DNA of 64,000 nt, from assembly GCA_017848055.1 (NCBI GenBank), contig JAGALZ010000006.1:1-64000 (forward strand), written 5' to 3'. Source of the stretch: Oscillospiraceae bacterium (GTDB lineage: Bacteria > Bacillota > Clostridia > Oscillospirales > Ruminococcaceae). The notes under the pieces are model-generated. The model saw nothing but the letters and a program-made list of their open reading frames with translations, did not search any database and was not told the DNA's origin. Positions 17,673 through 25,931 of the stretch are shown here, in pieces; position 1 is the stretch's first letter; every line of letters starts with the position of its first letter. A program made the translations under genes and the position numbers.

Positions 17673-19160
17673 TTAAGCGAATGGGTTTTCAGTTGGGTAA
17701 CGGTCGCCCTTTGCGTGGTTGTAGTCAATTTCATCAACTGCAACACCGAGGAGCTTGAAGATTTCATAGAGAGTCTTTCCGAAGTGACCGAATACAACTG
17801 CACCGTGGTGTGGGTAGTTCTTCTGAACGAGAACGTGGCGGTAGAATCTGCCCATCTCAGGAATTGCGAACACGCCGATTGCACCAAATGAACGTGTAGC
17901 AACAGGGAGGACCTCACCCTGAGCAACGTAAGCTCTGAGCTTTGCGTCAGATGTGCTCTGGAGACGGTAGAATGTGATATCGCCAGGCATAATGTCGCCC
18001 TCAAGTGTGCCGTTTGTGCACTCCTGTGGGAGGCTTCTTGCCATAATCTTCTGGTACTTCATTTCACCGAAGGAGAGCTTGCAGATTGGAGTGTTTCCGC
18101 AGTGGAAGCCCATAAATGTATCCTTGAGTGTGTAGTTGTAGCTGCCCTTGATGCACTCTTCGTACATATCTGCAGGTACGGAGTTGTTGATGTCGAGGAG
18201 AGTTACAGCATCCTTGCTGATAACTGTTCCGATGTACTCGCTGAGAGCGCCGTAGATATCAACTTCGCAGGAAACAGGGATTCCCTTTGCTGTAAGACGT
18301 GAGTTTACATAGCAAGGTACAAATCCGAACTGTGTCTGGAATGCAGGCCAGCACTTGCCGGCAATTGCTACATAGTCACGGCTGCCCTTGTGTCCCTCAA
18401 CCCAGTCGAGGAGTGTAAGCTCATACTGAGCGAGCTTCTCGAGTACCTCAGGCTTCTTGTTGCCTGCGCCGAGCTCAGCTTCCATCTCAGCCATAACTGC
18501 AGGGATTCTGCCGTCGCCCTTATGGTTGTTGAAGGACTCGAACAGGTCAAGCTCAGAGTTCTCTTCAATTTCAACGCCGAGGTTGTAGAGCTGCTTGATT
18601 GGAGCGTTGCAAGCGAGGAAGTCCTGTGGACGTGGGCCGAATGAGATAATCTTGAGGTTTCTTACAGCAATGATTGCTCTTGCGATTGGTGCAAACTCTG
18701 CAATCATATCTGCACACTCTGCTGCTGTACCTACAGGGTACTCAGGAATGTATGCTGTGAGATTTCTAAGATACAGGTTGTAGCTTGCGTTGAGCATACC
18801 GCAGTATGCGTCGCCTCTGCCGTCGAGAAGGTCAGCGCCTGATGTTTCAGCAGCTGCTACCATCATTGCAGGGCCGTCAAAGTTCTTAACAAGGAGAGTT
18901 TCAGGAGTTTCAGGGCCGAAGTTTCCAAGGTAAACAACGAGTGCGTTGCATCCGTTTGCCTTGATATCCTCGAGAGCTCTGAGCATATCCTTTTCATTTT
19001 CGATACATACAGGACATTCGTAGAGATTGTCACCATACTTCTCGCTGTACGCCTGAGCAACCAGCTTGCGGCGGCTTTCCGACAGTGTCATCGGGAAGCA
19101 GTCACGGCTAACTGCAACGAGCGCAATCTTTTCAGTTGGCATATTAATAATTGGGTTCAT
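17673..19160 (-). CDS. L-fucose/L-arabinose isomerase family protein
   Basis: 495 aa cytosolic enzyme. The fold family interconverts aldoses and ketoses using a Mn2+-bound active site. The N-terminus 'KIALVAVSRDCFPMTLSESR' and segments 'VVYLGNFGPETPETLLV', 'SCEVDIYGALSEYIG' (with metal-type Glu/Asp) and 'GFHCGNTPICKL' are characteristic; the late His in 'HHGAVVFGHFGK' fits the metal site. No kinase or aldolase gene is adjacent, so the sugar cannot be fixed. It is monocistronic, with its own promoter and terminator. Confidence 0.85.
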   Translation of the reverse strand: MNPIINMPTEKIALVAVSRDCFPMTLSESRRKLVAQAYSEKYGDNLYECPVCIENEKDMLRALEDIKANGCNALVVYLGNFGPETPETLLVKNFDGPAMMVAAAETSGADLLDGRGDAYCGMLNASYNLYLRNLTAYIPEYPVGTAAECADMIAEFAPIARAIIAVRNLKIISFGPRPQDFLACNAPIKQLYNLGVEIEENSELDLFESFNNHKGDGRIPAVMAEMEAELGAGNKKPEVLEKLAQYELTLLDWVEGHKGSRDYVAIAGKCWPAFQTQFGFVPCYVNSRLTAKGIPVSCEVDIYGALSEYIGTVISKDAVTLLDINNSVPADMYEECIKGSYNYTLKDTFMGFHCGNTPICKLSFGEMKYQKIMARSLPQECTNGTLEGDIMPGDITFYRLQSTSDAKLRAYVAQGEVLPVATRSFGAIGVFAIPEMGRFYRHVLVQKNYPHHGAVVFGHFGKTLYEIFKLLGVAVDEIDYNHAKGDRYPTENPFA

Positions 19161-19193
19161 ATCTATAACCCCTTTCTACAATAATATACTCTA

Positions 19194-19222
19194 ATTATAA
19201 CATAATCGATTACAAGTTGCAA
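19194..19222 (-). promoter_or_regulatory. Promoter with embedded TAATCGATTA palindrome (sugar isomerase)
   Basis: Minus-strand TTGCAA (19222-19217), 17-nt spacer, TATAAT (19199-19194). The spacer contains the palindrome TAATCGATTA (19203-19212); a central CG is typical of LacI-family operators, so repression by a sugar-responsive regulator is plausible. Confidence 0.65.
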
Positions 19223-19251
19223 CAGGTTATAAAAATTTGTTGAAAATAAAC

Positions 19252-19283
19252 AAAAAACAGGAGTGCTTTTTACTCCTGTTTTC
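19252..19283 (-). terminator. Terminator after trkH
   Basis: AAAACAGGAGT / ACTCCTGTTTT stem around a GCTTTTT loop, with flanking A/T tracts; lies 7 nt beyond the trkH stop. Confidence 0.85.
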
Positions 19284-19289
19284 CTAACA

Positions 19290-20735
19290 CTAAAAGCTCT
19301 TTCTCCAAACTGACGGAGAAACCAGAATCACCAGCGGCAGACACTCGAGTCTTCCCAGAAGCATGTCAAATGACAGCACATATTTCGAGAAATCGGAATA
19401 GTGTCCGAAGTTGGCTGTCGGGCCTACCTCGTTTATACCCGGGCCGATGTTATTTATACACGTTACCACCGAAGTGAATGTTGTGCCGAAATCCTTATTA
19501 TTTATTGCCAGAAGCAGCAGTGACACCATCATAAGTGCGAGATATATAATGAGGTAATTCTGAACGCCGTGTACGGTTTCGACGTCCATCGTTTTATCGT
19601 CGCTTTTCACGATATTCACAGACTTCGGATGTACGAGCTTTTTAAGATATTTCTTAGCGCTCTTGAACATTATAATAAATCTCTGAACCTTGAAGCCGCC
19701 GCCTGTTGAGCCTGCACACGCACCGACGAACATAAGAATTATCAATATCATCTGCGAGAGCATAGGCCATGTACAGAAATCGGCTGTTCCGTAGCCAGTA
19801 GAGGTCATTATTGAAACTACCTGGAATATGGAATATCTGAAGCTCTTGCCCACAGAATCATATACAGGCATAATGTTCAGCATAATGACAACTGTTGCAA
19901 TTGCAATTACTGTCATATACACCTTAAGCTCGGTATTCTTCCATACCTCCTTGAAGCGTCTTATGAGCATAAAGAAGTAGAGGCTGAAATTTACGCCGAA
20001 CAGGAACATTGAAACTGTGATTACACCTTCGATGTAAGCGGAATCATAGTATCCTATTCCTGCGTTCTTTATACTGAATCCGCCTGTTCCTGCGGCACCC
20101 ATTGCGTGGCAGACGCTATCAAACAGCGGCATTCCGCCAAACAGCAGGAAAACGGCTGTCAGCACGGTAAGTACGGCATAAATGATGTATAGATATCTTG
20201 CTGTATTTTTGCCCTTCGGAACGATTTTGCCGACCTGCGGGCCTGCACACTCGGCTTTCATCAGGTGAATTGCATCTGATGATGACGGCATTATTGCGAT
20301 AAACAGCACAAGTACTCCCATACCGCCTACCCAGTGGGTGAAGCTTCTCCAGAAGAGCATGCCTCTTGACAGCCCCTCAATATTCGATAAAATTGTAGCA
20401 CCCGTTGTTGTAAAGCCTGAGATACTTTCAAAAATTGCATCGGTAATCGACGGTATTTCACCGCTCACATAGAATGGCAGTGCGCCTGCTATCGGGTAGA
20501 TAACCCACAAAAGTGCTACGATGACAAGTCCTTCTCGTGCGTACATCTGCTTATTCTTCGGCTTTAGAATTGTCAGCGGAAGTGACACGAGTGCGACACA
20601 GACTGCTATAAGCACAAATGTAAGTGCCGTGTCCGTTTCCTTATAATAAAGACTGACAAGTGCGGGAAGCAGAAACAGCAATGAGCCTATGAGCATTGCC
20701 TTTGAGAGGTAATGAAACACAATTGATTTATTCAT
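19290..20735 (-). CDS. trkH: TrkH-type potassium uptake channel subunit
   Basis: 481 aa multi-pass membrane protein. All four pore loops are visible: 'SGFTTTGATIL', 'GAAGTGGFSIKN', 'TSTGYGTADFCTWP' and 'NNIGPGINEVGP', each carrying the filter glycine of the SKT superfamily. It conducts K+ (sometimes Na+) across the cytoplasmic membrane with gating by the TrkA ring. The gene lies 15 nt downstream of trkA and shares its promoter. The C-terminus is complete. Confidence 0.95.
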   Translation of the reverse strand: MNKSIVFHYLSKAMLIGSLLFLLPALVSLYYKETDTALTFVLIAVCVALVSLPLTILKPKNKQMYAREGLVIVALLWVIYPIAGALPFYVSGEIPSITDAIFESISGFTTTGATILSNIEGLSRGMLFWRSFTHWVGGMGVLVLFIAIMPSSSDAIHLMKAECAGPQVGKIVPKGKNTARYLYIIYAVLTVLTAVFLLFGGMPLFDSVCHAMGAAGTGGFSIKNAGIGYYDSAYIEGVITVSMFLFGVNFSLYFFMLIRRFKEVWKNTELKVYMTVIAIATVVIMLNIMPVYDSVGKSFRYSIFQVVSIMTSTGYGTADFCTWPMLSQMILIILMFVGACAGSTGGGFKVQRFIIMFKSAKKYLKKLVHPKSVNIVKSDDKTMDVETVHGVQNYLIIYLALMMVSLLLLAINNKDFGTTFTSVVTCINNIGPGINEVGPTANFGHYSDFSKYVLSFDMLLGRLECLPLVILVSPSVWRKSF

Positions 20736-20750
20736 AGCTTCTGCTCCTTA

Positions 20751-22106
20751 TCAAGCGAGGATATCCTTGATATCCGAGAAGTGGTAGTCCTTTGTAACTA
20801 CTACTACCGAGTCGCCTTCTTCTATACAGTCATTACCGCCGGGGATAATGACATTTCTCTTACGGATGATTGCACAGATAAGGATATCCTTCTTGAGTGA
20901 CAAATCCTTGAGCGGTACACCCACGAGGTCATCGATTTCTTCCTTGACCTTGAACTCGATAGCTTCTACCGTATCACCAACGAGGTGGTAGAGAGCCTCG
21001 ATACCGCTTGCGTCATTGTTGAGCGAGCGGACATAGCTTATAATATTATTTGTCGTAACATACTTAGGCGAAATCACGCTGTCAAGACCGAGCTGTGAGG
21101 TAAGGTCAACGTAGCTTTCACGGTTGATTTTTGCTACGACCTTCGCATCGGAGTTCTTCTTTGCGTAAAGCGCCATAATGATATTTACCTCGTCGATACC
21201 TGTAAGTGCGATAAACGAATCGGCATCACCGAGGCCTTCCTCGACGAGCAAATCCTGGTCGGTACCGTCGCCGTGGATTATGGTAACCTTATCAAGGGTT
21301 TCAGCAAACTCTGTACAGCGTTCGTAATTATTATCAATAATCTTGACTCTCATTCCGAGTACGGTAAGCTGTTTTGCGAGATAGAAGGCAATTCTTCCGC
21401 CGCCTACAATCATTACCGTCTTAATCTTATCCTTCAGAGAGCCTGTTACTCTGAAGAACTTTTCCAAATCCTTATGTGTTGAAGCGATGCTTACCTTATC
21501 CCCTGCCTGAAGCTCAAAAGTACCTGTCGGAATAAAGGTTTCGCCGCCTCTCTGGACTGCACATACAAGAATCTGCACCTTTGTTTTGCTGTAAAGCTGG
21601 GCAAGTGAGAGTCCACAGAGCTGTGAATTTTCGGGAACTGTATACTCAACAAGCTCGAGTCTTCCCTTTGCAAAAACCTCTACCTTTGAAGCTGAGGAGA
21701 ACACCAGCACACGGAAAATTTCGTCCGCCGCCATTCTTTCGGGATTTATAATCATAGAAAGTCCGAGGTCTTCTCTTATAAGGTCAATCTGTCCGTAATA
21801 CTCGGGGTCTCTTACTCTTGAGATTGTTTTCTTTGCACCGAGCTTCTTTGCGATAAGGCAGCAGAGCATATTGGTTTCGTCGTTAGGAGTTGTAGCGACA
21901 AGAATTTCCGCCTTGTTTACGCCTGCTTCAAGCTGGACAGCGGTAGTTGCGCCGTTTCCCTCTACGCACATTACGTCCTGGGACTCTGATATTTTCTTGA
22001 GTGCTTCGGAGTTTTGGTCTATTACGGTTACGTCGTGGCCTTCACTTACAAGGAGTGATGACAGGTTTCTTCCGACCTTTCCGCAGCCGACTACTACAAT
22101 TTTCAT
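20751..22106 (-). CDS. trkA: TrkA potassium channel regulatory subunit (two RCK units)
   Basis: 451 aa, with two RCK_N plus RCK_C repeats. The NAD-binding loops are GCGKVG (near residue 7) and GGGRIA (near residue 235), each followed by acidic ends of the second strand (VIDQN, IIDNN). The RCK_C domains include 'PENSQLCGLSLAQL' and 'VGVPLKDLSL'. The protein assembles as a cytosolic gating ring under TrkH and binds NAD(H)/ATP. The start ATG is at 22106. Confidence 0.95.
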   Translation of the reverse strand: MKIVVVGCGKVGRNLSSLLVSEGHDVTVIDQNSEALKKISESQDVMCVEGNGATTAVQLEAGVNKAEILVATTPNDETNMLCCLIAKKLGAKKTISRVRDPEYYGQIDLIREDLGLSMIINPERMAADEIFRVLVFSSASKVEVFAKGRLELVEYTVPENSQLCGLSLAQLYSKTKVQILVCAVQRGGETFIPTGTFELQAGDKVSIASTHKDLEKFFRVTGSLKDKIKTVMIVGGGRIAFYLAKQLTVLGMRVKIIDNNYERCTEFAETLDKVTIIHGDGTDQDLLVEEGLGDADSFIALTGIDEVNIIMALYAKKNSDAKVVAKINRESYVDLTSQLGLDSVISPKYVTTNNIISYVRSLNNDASGIEALYHLVGDTVEAIEFKVKEEIDDLVGVPLKDLSLKKDILICAIIRKRNVIIPGGNDCIEEGDSVVVVTKDYHFSDIKDILA

Positions 22107-22137
22107 AAAATAATCCTCACAGTAACAATTATATTTA

Positions 22138-22183
22138 TACCATTCTAAATGGTAATTATATCACAACTGCACACAATAGTCAA
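22138..22183 (-). promoter_or_regulatory. trkA-trkH promoter with a palindrome just after the -10
   Basis: Minus-strand TTGACT (22183-22178), 17-nt spacer, TATAAT (22160-22155). Directly downstream lies TACCATT-CTA-AATGGTA (22138-22154), a perfect 7-bp inverted repeat near the transcription start, a candidate operator. The -35 overlaps the stop codon of the upstream lipoprotein gene. Confidence 0.7.
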
Positions 22184-22521
22184 GGGCAGGGAAATGTCTT
22201 ACCCACCCGGGCGGTAACCTTCCGAGCAGTTTGGGCGACGCCGCTTTCATCAAAGCTTATAAACAGCAAGACCTCATCAGAGCGTCCCAAAAAGCCCGGC
22301 TCTGCTTCCTTTATTGTATAACCGCATCTGCAGTTCTTATAGATTCCGTTCCCATCGGGTGTTTCGGGAGCATAGTCAAATTCTCCGAACTGCTCGATTA
22401 TCTCCTGCGAGGTTTTACCTATATAGTCGTCCTCGTCGTACTTTCCCGAGCAGCCCGACAGCATAATGCCCACACACAAGGTCAGCAAAGCGGCAGTCAG
22501 CCTTCTTAGTATTCTTTTCAC
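22180..22521 (-). CDS. Small putative lipoprotein, function unknown
   Basis: 113 aa from GTG 22521, preceded by AAGGAG at 8-9 nt; upstream in-frame ATG at 22572 has no ribosome site. N-terminus VKRILRRLTAALLTLC... ends in lipobox LSGC, so it should be exported and lipidated. The mature part has 'DDYIGKTSQEIIEQFGEFDY', reminiscent of small SmpA/BamE-like or other lipoproteins with an 'I-G-K-T-x-x-E-I' turn, but the family is not certain. It sits between trkA and tRNA-Arg. Confidence 0.65.
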   Translation of the reverse strand: MKRILRRLTAALLTLCVGIMLSGCSGKYDEDDYIGKTSQEIIEQFGEFDYAPETPDGNGIYKNCRCGYTIKEAEPGFLGRSDEVLLFISFDESGVAQTARKVTARVGKTFPCP

Positions 22522-22599
22522 CTGCGTATGTCTCCTTGATTTTTTCTGATAACTGAGTAGATTATACCACAAAGCAAAAAGCTTTGCAAGAAAACAAAA

Positions 22600-22631
22600 G
22601 CCCTCTCTTGTCCTTAAAACAAAAGAGGGGC
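22600..22631 (-). terminator. Terminator after tRNA-Arg
   Basis: Minus-strand GCCCCTCTTTTG...CAAGAGAGGGC stem followed by TTTTGTTTT. Confidence 0.8.
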
Positions 22632-22634
22632 TGG

Positions 22635-22711
22635 TGGTGCGCCTGACCGGAGTCGAACCAGCGGCCTTCAGAGTCGGAGTCTGACGCTCTATCCAGCTGA
22701 GCTACAGGCGC
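22635..22711 (-). tRNA. tRNA-Arg(CCG)
   Basis: Minus-strand sequence GCGCCTGTAGCTCAGCTGGA... to ...GGTCAGGCGCACCA, CCA encoded. Acceptor GCGCCTG/CAGGCGC pairs fully; the anticodon stem TCAGA/TCTGA encloses loop CTCCGAC, anticodon CCG, reading CGG. Confidence 0.95.
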
Positions 22712-22718
22712 ATATTTA

Positions 22719-22742
22719 CGGGCAGGAGAATTTCCCCTGCCC
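22719..22742 (-). repeat. Hairpin between metG and tRNA-Arg
   Basis: GGGCAGG / CCTGCCC perfect 7-bp stem, no clear U-run; possibly a processing site or weak terminator after metG. Confidence 0.45.
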
Positions 22743-22749
22743 ATTTTCT

Positions 22750-24693
22750 TTAGTGAATTTTTGAACCGCAAGGAATATCGTCGTCTACAAACATTACCTT
22801 TGCTCCGCCGTCTGCTGTATCGGCTGCGCAAATCATGCCGTTTGACTCAACTCCGCAGAGTGTTACAGGCTTTAAGTTTGCAACGATTGCAACCTTCTTG
22901 CCGATGAGGTCTTCGGGTGCATACCACTGAGCGATACCGGAAACTACCTGGCGACCGCCCATTCCGTCATCAAGCTGGAGGCAAAGGAGCTTCTTTGACT
23001 TCTTTACCTTTTCGCACTCAAGCACCTTTGCGACTCTCAAATCGACCTTCATAAAGTCATCAAAGACGATTTCGGGAGCGAGTGGCTCAACGTTTGTTTC
23101 TTCTTCCTTAGCACTTGCCATCATAGCTTCCATTTTCGCCTGGGCTTCAGCCAAAAACTTTTCTGCATCGATTCTTGCAAACAAAGGCACAGGCTCGCCT
23201 ACGCAGCTGCCGACCTTAAGCTTGCCGAAGCTTTCGAGGCTTTCGAGAGTTTTTTCATCCGCACCAATCTGTGCGAAAATCTTTTCTGCTGTTTCAGGCA
23301 TAAACGGAGTAAGTACAACACCTAAGAATCTGATTGTTTCGAGAAGGTTATAAAGCACGGTACCGAGTCTTGCCTTCTTCTCCTCGTCCTTTGCGAGAAC
23401 CCAAGGAGCGGTTTCGTCGATGTACTTATTCGCTCTTCTTGCGAGGCTCATTACGGCATCCATTGCGTCTGCCATTCTGTAGCTATCGAGAAGCTCGGCA
23501 ATCTTCTTTGGTGTTTCGAGTGCCTTTTCGATAAGCTCGTTATCAACATCCTCAGTTACGGTGTTATCCATAATCTGTCCTGCAAAATACTTCTTTGTCA
23601 TTGCAACTGTTCTGTTTACAAGGTTGCCGAGAGTATTTGCAAGGTCTGTATTGTATCTTTCGATAAGTGACTCATAGGTAATCGAGCCGTCAGAGGATAC
23701 AGGCATTTCGCTGAGCAGGTAGTATCTTGCGCCGTCAACGCCGAAGGAATCGACAACGTCGTTTGCGTAGATAACGTTACCTCTGGACTTACTCATTTTG
23801 TCTTCGCCGAAAAGAATCCAGTTATGACCGAAGAGCTGCTTTGGCATCGGAAGTCCGAGTGCGTGGAGCATTACAGGCCAATAGATTGAATGGAATCTCA
23901 TAATGTCCTTGCCGATAACGTGGCAATCGCAAGGCCAGTACTTCTCGAACAGTTCAGATGAGCCGTCAGGGTCGTAACCCATAGCGGTAATGTAGTTAGA
24001 AAGTGCGTCAATCCACACATAGATTACGTGCTTAGGGTCAAATGTTACAGGGATGCTCCATGTGAAGGTTGTTCTTGAAACGCACAAATCCTGAAGTCCA
24101 GGCTTTATGAAGTTGTTGAGCATTTCCTTCTTACGGCTTTCAGGCACGATAAAGTCAGGATGCTGCTCGATATAATCCTCGAGCCACTGCTGGTACTTGG
24201 AGAGCTTTAAGAAGTATGCTTCCTCGTTTGCCTTTGTTACCTCTCTGCCGCAGTCAGGACACTTGCCGTCCACAAGCTGGGAATTTGCCCAGAAGCTCTC
24301 GCAAGGTGTGCAGTAGAGTCCTTCGTATGAACCCTTGTAGATATCCCCGTTTTCGTACAGCTTGTTGAAAATCTTCTGAACGACCTTCTCGTGCTGCTCG
24401 TCGGTTGTTCTGATAAAACCGTCGTAGGATATATTCATAATCTTGCAGATTTCTTTGATTTCGTCAGTTACGGCATCAACGTGCTGCTTCGGGGTGATAC
24501 CCTCTGCCTTCGCAAGCTCTTCAATCTTGAGTCCGTGCTCGTCTGTACCTGTAAGGAAGAAAACATCATAGCCCTGCATTCGCTTGAACCTCGCAATTGC
24601 GTCGGTAAATACGACCTCGTAGGTGTTGCCGATATGCGGTTTCTTCGATGCATAGGCAATCGCCGTAGTAATGTAATACGGTTTCTTAGGCAT
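22750..24693 (-). CDS. metG: Methionyl-tRNA synthetase
   Basis: 647 aa class I synthetase with C-terminal tRNA-binding (EMAP-like OB) domain from about residue 540 ('DDFMKVDLRVAKVLECEKV'). The HIGH-type signature is 'KKPHIGNTYE' (near residue 19), the zinc knuckle is 'CTPCESFWANSQLVDGKCPDCG' class (four Cys), and the KMSKS loop is 'DKMSKSRGN'. It charges tRNA-Met in the cytosol. The gene is complete, with AGGAGG upstream and its own promoter. No T-box leader is visible. Confidence 0.97.
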   Translation of the reverse strand: MPKKPYYITTAIAYASKKPHIGNTYEVVFTDAIARFKRMQGYDVFFLTGTDEHGLKIEELAKAEGITPKQHVDAVTDEIKEICKIMNISYDGFIRTTDEQHEKVVQKIFNKLYENGDIYKGSYEGLYCTPCESFWANSQLVDGKCPDCGREVTKANEEAYFLKLSKYQQWLEDYIEQHPDFIVPESRKKEMLNNFIKPGLQDLCVSRTTFTWSIPVTFDPKHVIYVWIDALSNYITAMGYDPDGSSELFEKYWPCDCHVIGKDIMRFHSIYWPVMLHALGLPMPKQLFGHNWILFGEDKMSKSRGNVIYANDVVDSFGVDGARYYLLSEMPVSSDGSITYESLIERYNTDLANTLGNLVNRTVAMTKKYFAGQIMDNTVTEDVDNELIEKALETPKKIAELLDSYRMADAMDAVMSLARRANKYIDETAPWVLAKDEEKKARLGTVLYNLLETIRFLGVVLTPFMPETAEKIFAQIGADEKTLESLESFGKLKVGSCVGEPVPLFARIDAEKFLAEAQAKMEAMMASAKEEETNVEPLAPEIVFDDFMKVDLRVAKVLECEKVKKSKKLLCLQLDDGMGGRQVVSGIAQWYAPEDLIGKKVAIVANLKPVTLCGVESNGMICAADTADGGAKVMFVDDDIPCGSKIH

Positions 24694-24749
24694 AATTAAA
24701 ATCCTCCTGTTTGTTTTTCATGCAATGCTAATAGACATAGCATATTACT

Positions 24750-24778
24750 ATTATATATCTTTTATAAGGAAAAATCAA
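24750..24778 (-). promoter_or_regulatory. Promoter for metG
   Basis: Minus-strand TTGATT (24778-24773), 17-nt spacer, TATAAT (24755-24750), about 55 nt from the start codon. Confidence 0.65.
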
Positions 24779-24807
24779 TCCCAAATTTTATTCCCCTCCC
24801 ATCACTA

Positions 24808-25084
24808 AATAATCCACCTGCATAAGCACCCTCTGTGCAGCTATTGAGGAAAACCCTTTTGAAAAAGGGTTATTCCTCAAACTCCTTTCCGAAAACTTTC
24901 AATATTTAATTTGAGCCCCATAGGGTATATGTCACAGCAATGATATTTTCAAAGCTTTTTTGTGATACATACCCTATGGGGCTCAAATCATATCAGAAGT
25001 CTTTGTAAGGGGGTTCGGGGGAGAACCTTTCTTCAGAAAGGTTTCCCCCGACAGCTTCATACAGGTGTTTATACAAGTAGATTA
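24808..25084 (+). repeat. Large interspersed palindromic element, copy B
   Basis: Core 24842-25051. The central repeat here is ATTTGAGCCCCATAGGGTAT (24909-24928) with its exact complement (24969-24988): relative to the other copies a C-G pair is swapped to G-C and a C-G pair to T-A, keeping the stem perfect. Outer arms 24811-24830 and 25064-25083 match at 16 of 20 positions as inverted repeats, differing only by transitions. The right arm includes the stop codon of the M23 peptidase gene. Confidence 0.9.
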
Positions 25085-25762
25085 CTTATGGCTGTTAGGG
25101 GCGATGAAGTGGACGGGGTCGACCCATTCGCCGTTTCGTCTGAGTGCGAAGTGGATATGGGAAGGGAGAGTAATTTCGGCGGAAGCGGTATTTCCGGCGA
25201 TTCCGATGATATCGCCCGAATCGACCTTATCGCCCTCCTTGACGGCAAGGTTTGCGTCGAGGCCGTAATAATGCGATTCTACTGTATTTTTATGGTCGAT
25301 TGTGACGCAGTAGCCCCAGAGGGTATCCTCCCAGACACGGCTCACCTCGCCTGCGGTCATTGCGACAATATTATCCCCTTCCTTGACGGCGATATCGATA
25401 CCGTTATGTGTCTGCCAAACGCCCAAGGTTTCGGAATACACAAGCTCTCCGTCGGAAAACTCGGTGATAATCTCACCGCCTGCGGGGAATACTCTTTTCT
25501 GGGTATCGAGGATTGTCTGAAGCTCGCTTGAGAGGCTGTCGTCCTTGAGCACACCGCTTTGGTCGGCATCTGCATTATGCACCTGGCTGCTGTCCGAATT
25601 CGGGGTATCGGTAAGGGCTTTATTGAGGTTGTCAACCGTTTTGTTATAGGCGAAAATACCTGCTCCACCGATTGCGGCAATCATAGCAGAGAGTGCGATA
25701 AAAGTTTTCTTTCCTTTCAGAAAAGCGGCTGTTTTGAGTAATGCGGTTTTAAGTGTAATCAT
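25082..25762 (-). CDS. M23-family (LytM) peptidase with N-terminal membrane anchor, SpoIIQ-like
   Basis: 226 aa from ATG 25762, preceded by CGGAGG (an in-frame ATG at 25840 lacks one). One membrane helix near residues 19-40 anchors it, followed by a Ser/Asp linker and a LytM domain with 'THNGIDIAV' and 'PSHIHFALR', retaining the histidines expected for zinc binding. The layout and length resemble SpoIIQ, the forespore channel protein that pairs with SpoIIIAH; a general wall hydrolase is equally possible. A nearby sigK gene makes a sporulation role reasonable but not shown. Confidence 0.75.
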   Translation of the reverse strand: MITLKTALLKTAAFLKGKKTFIALSAMIAAIGGAGIFAYNKTVDNLNKALTDTPNSDSSQVHNADADQSGVLKDDSLSSELQTILDTQKRVFPAGGEIITEFSDGELVYSETLGVWQTHNGIDIAVKEGDNIVAMTAGEVSRVWEDTLWGYCVTIDHKNTVESHYYGLDANLAVKEGDKVDSGDIIGIAGNTASAEITLPSHIHFALRRNGEWVDPVHFIAPNSHK

Positions 25763-25862
25763 ATTTTGTTCCTCCGTTTCAATTTGCACAAAGCATCTGC
25801 CATCGGGCGGGCAGTGCCTTTCACAGAATATGATTACCATTTTTTTCAGTTATATTCACACA

Positions 25863-25895
25863 AAAAAGGTATCGGGAAAAACCCGATACCCTTTG
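25863..25895 (-). terminator. Terminator after the secreted-protein gene
   Basis: GGTATCGGG / CCCGATACC perfect 9-bp stem around AAAAA, flanked by A- and T-runs. Confidence 0.85.
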
Positions 25896-25931
25896 TATGT
25901 TATTCAGTTTTGCCCGTGGGGGCTCCCCACA

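Noticed and set aside
24700..24840. T-box leader ahead of metG
   Set aside because: No specifier stem, no AGGGUGGNACCGCG block and only a short leader after the promoter; metG appears to lack one here.
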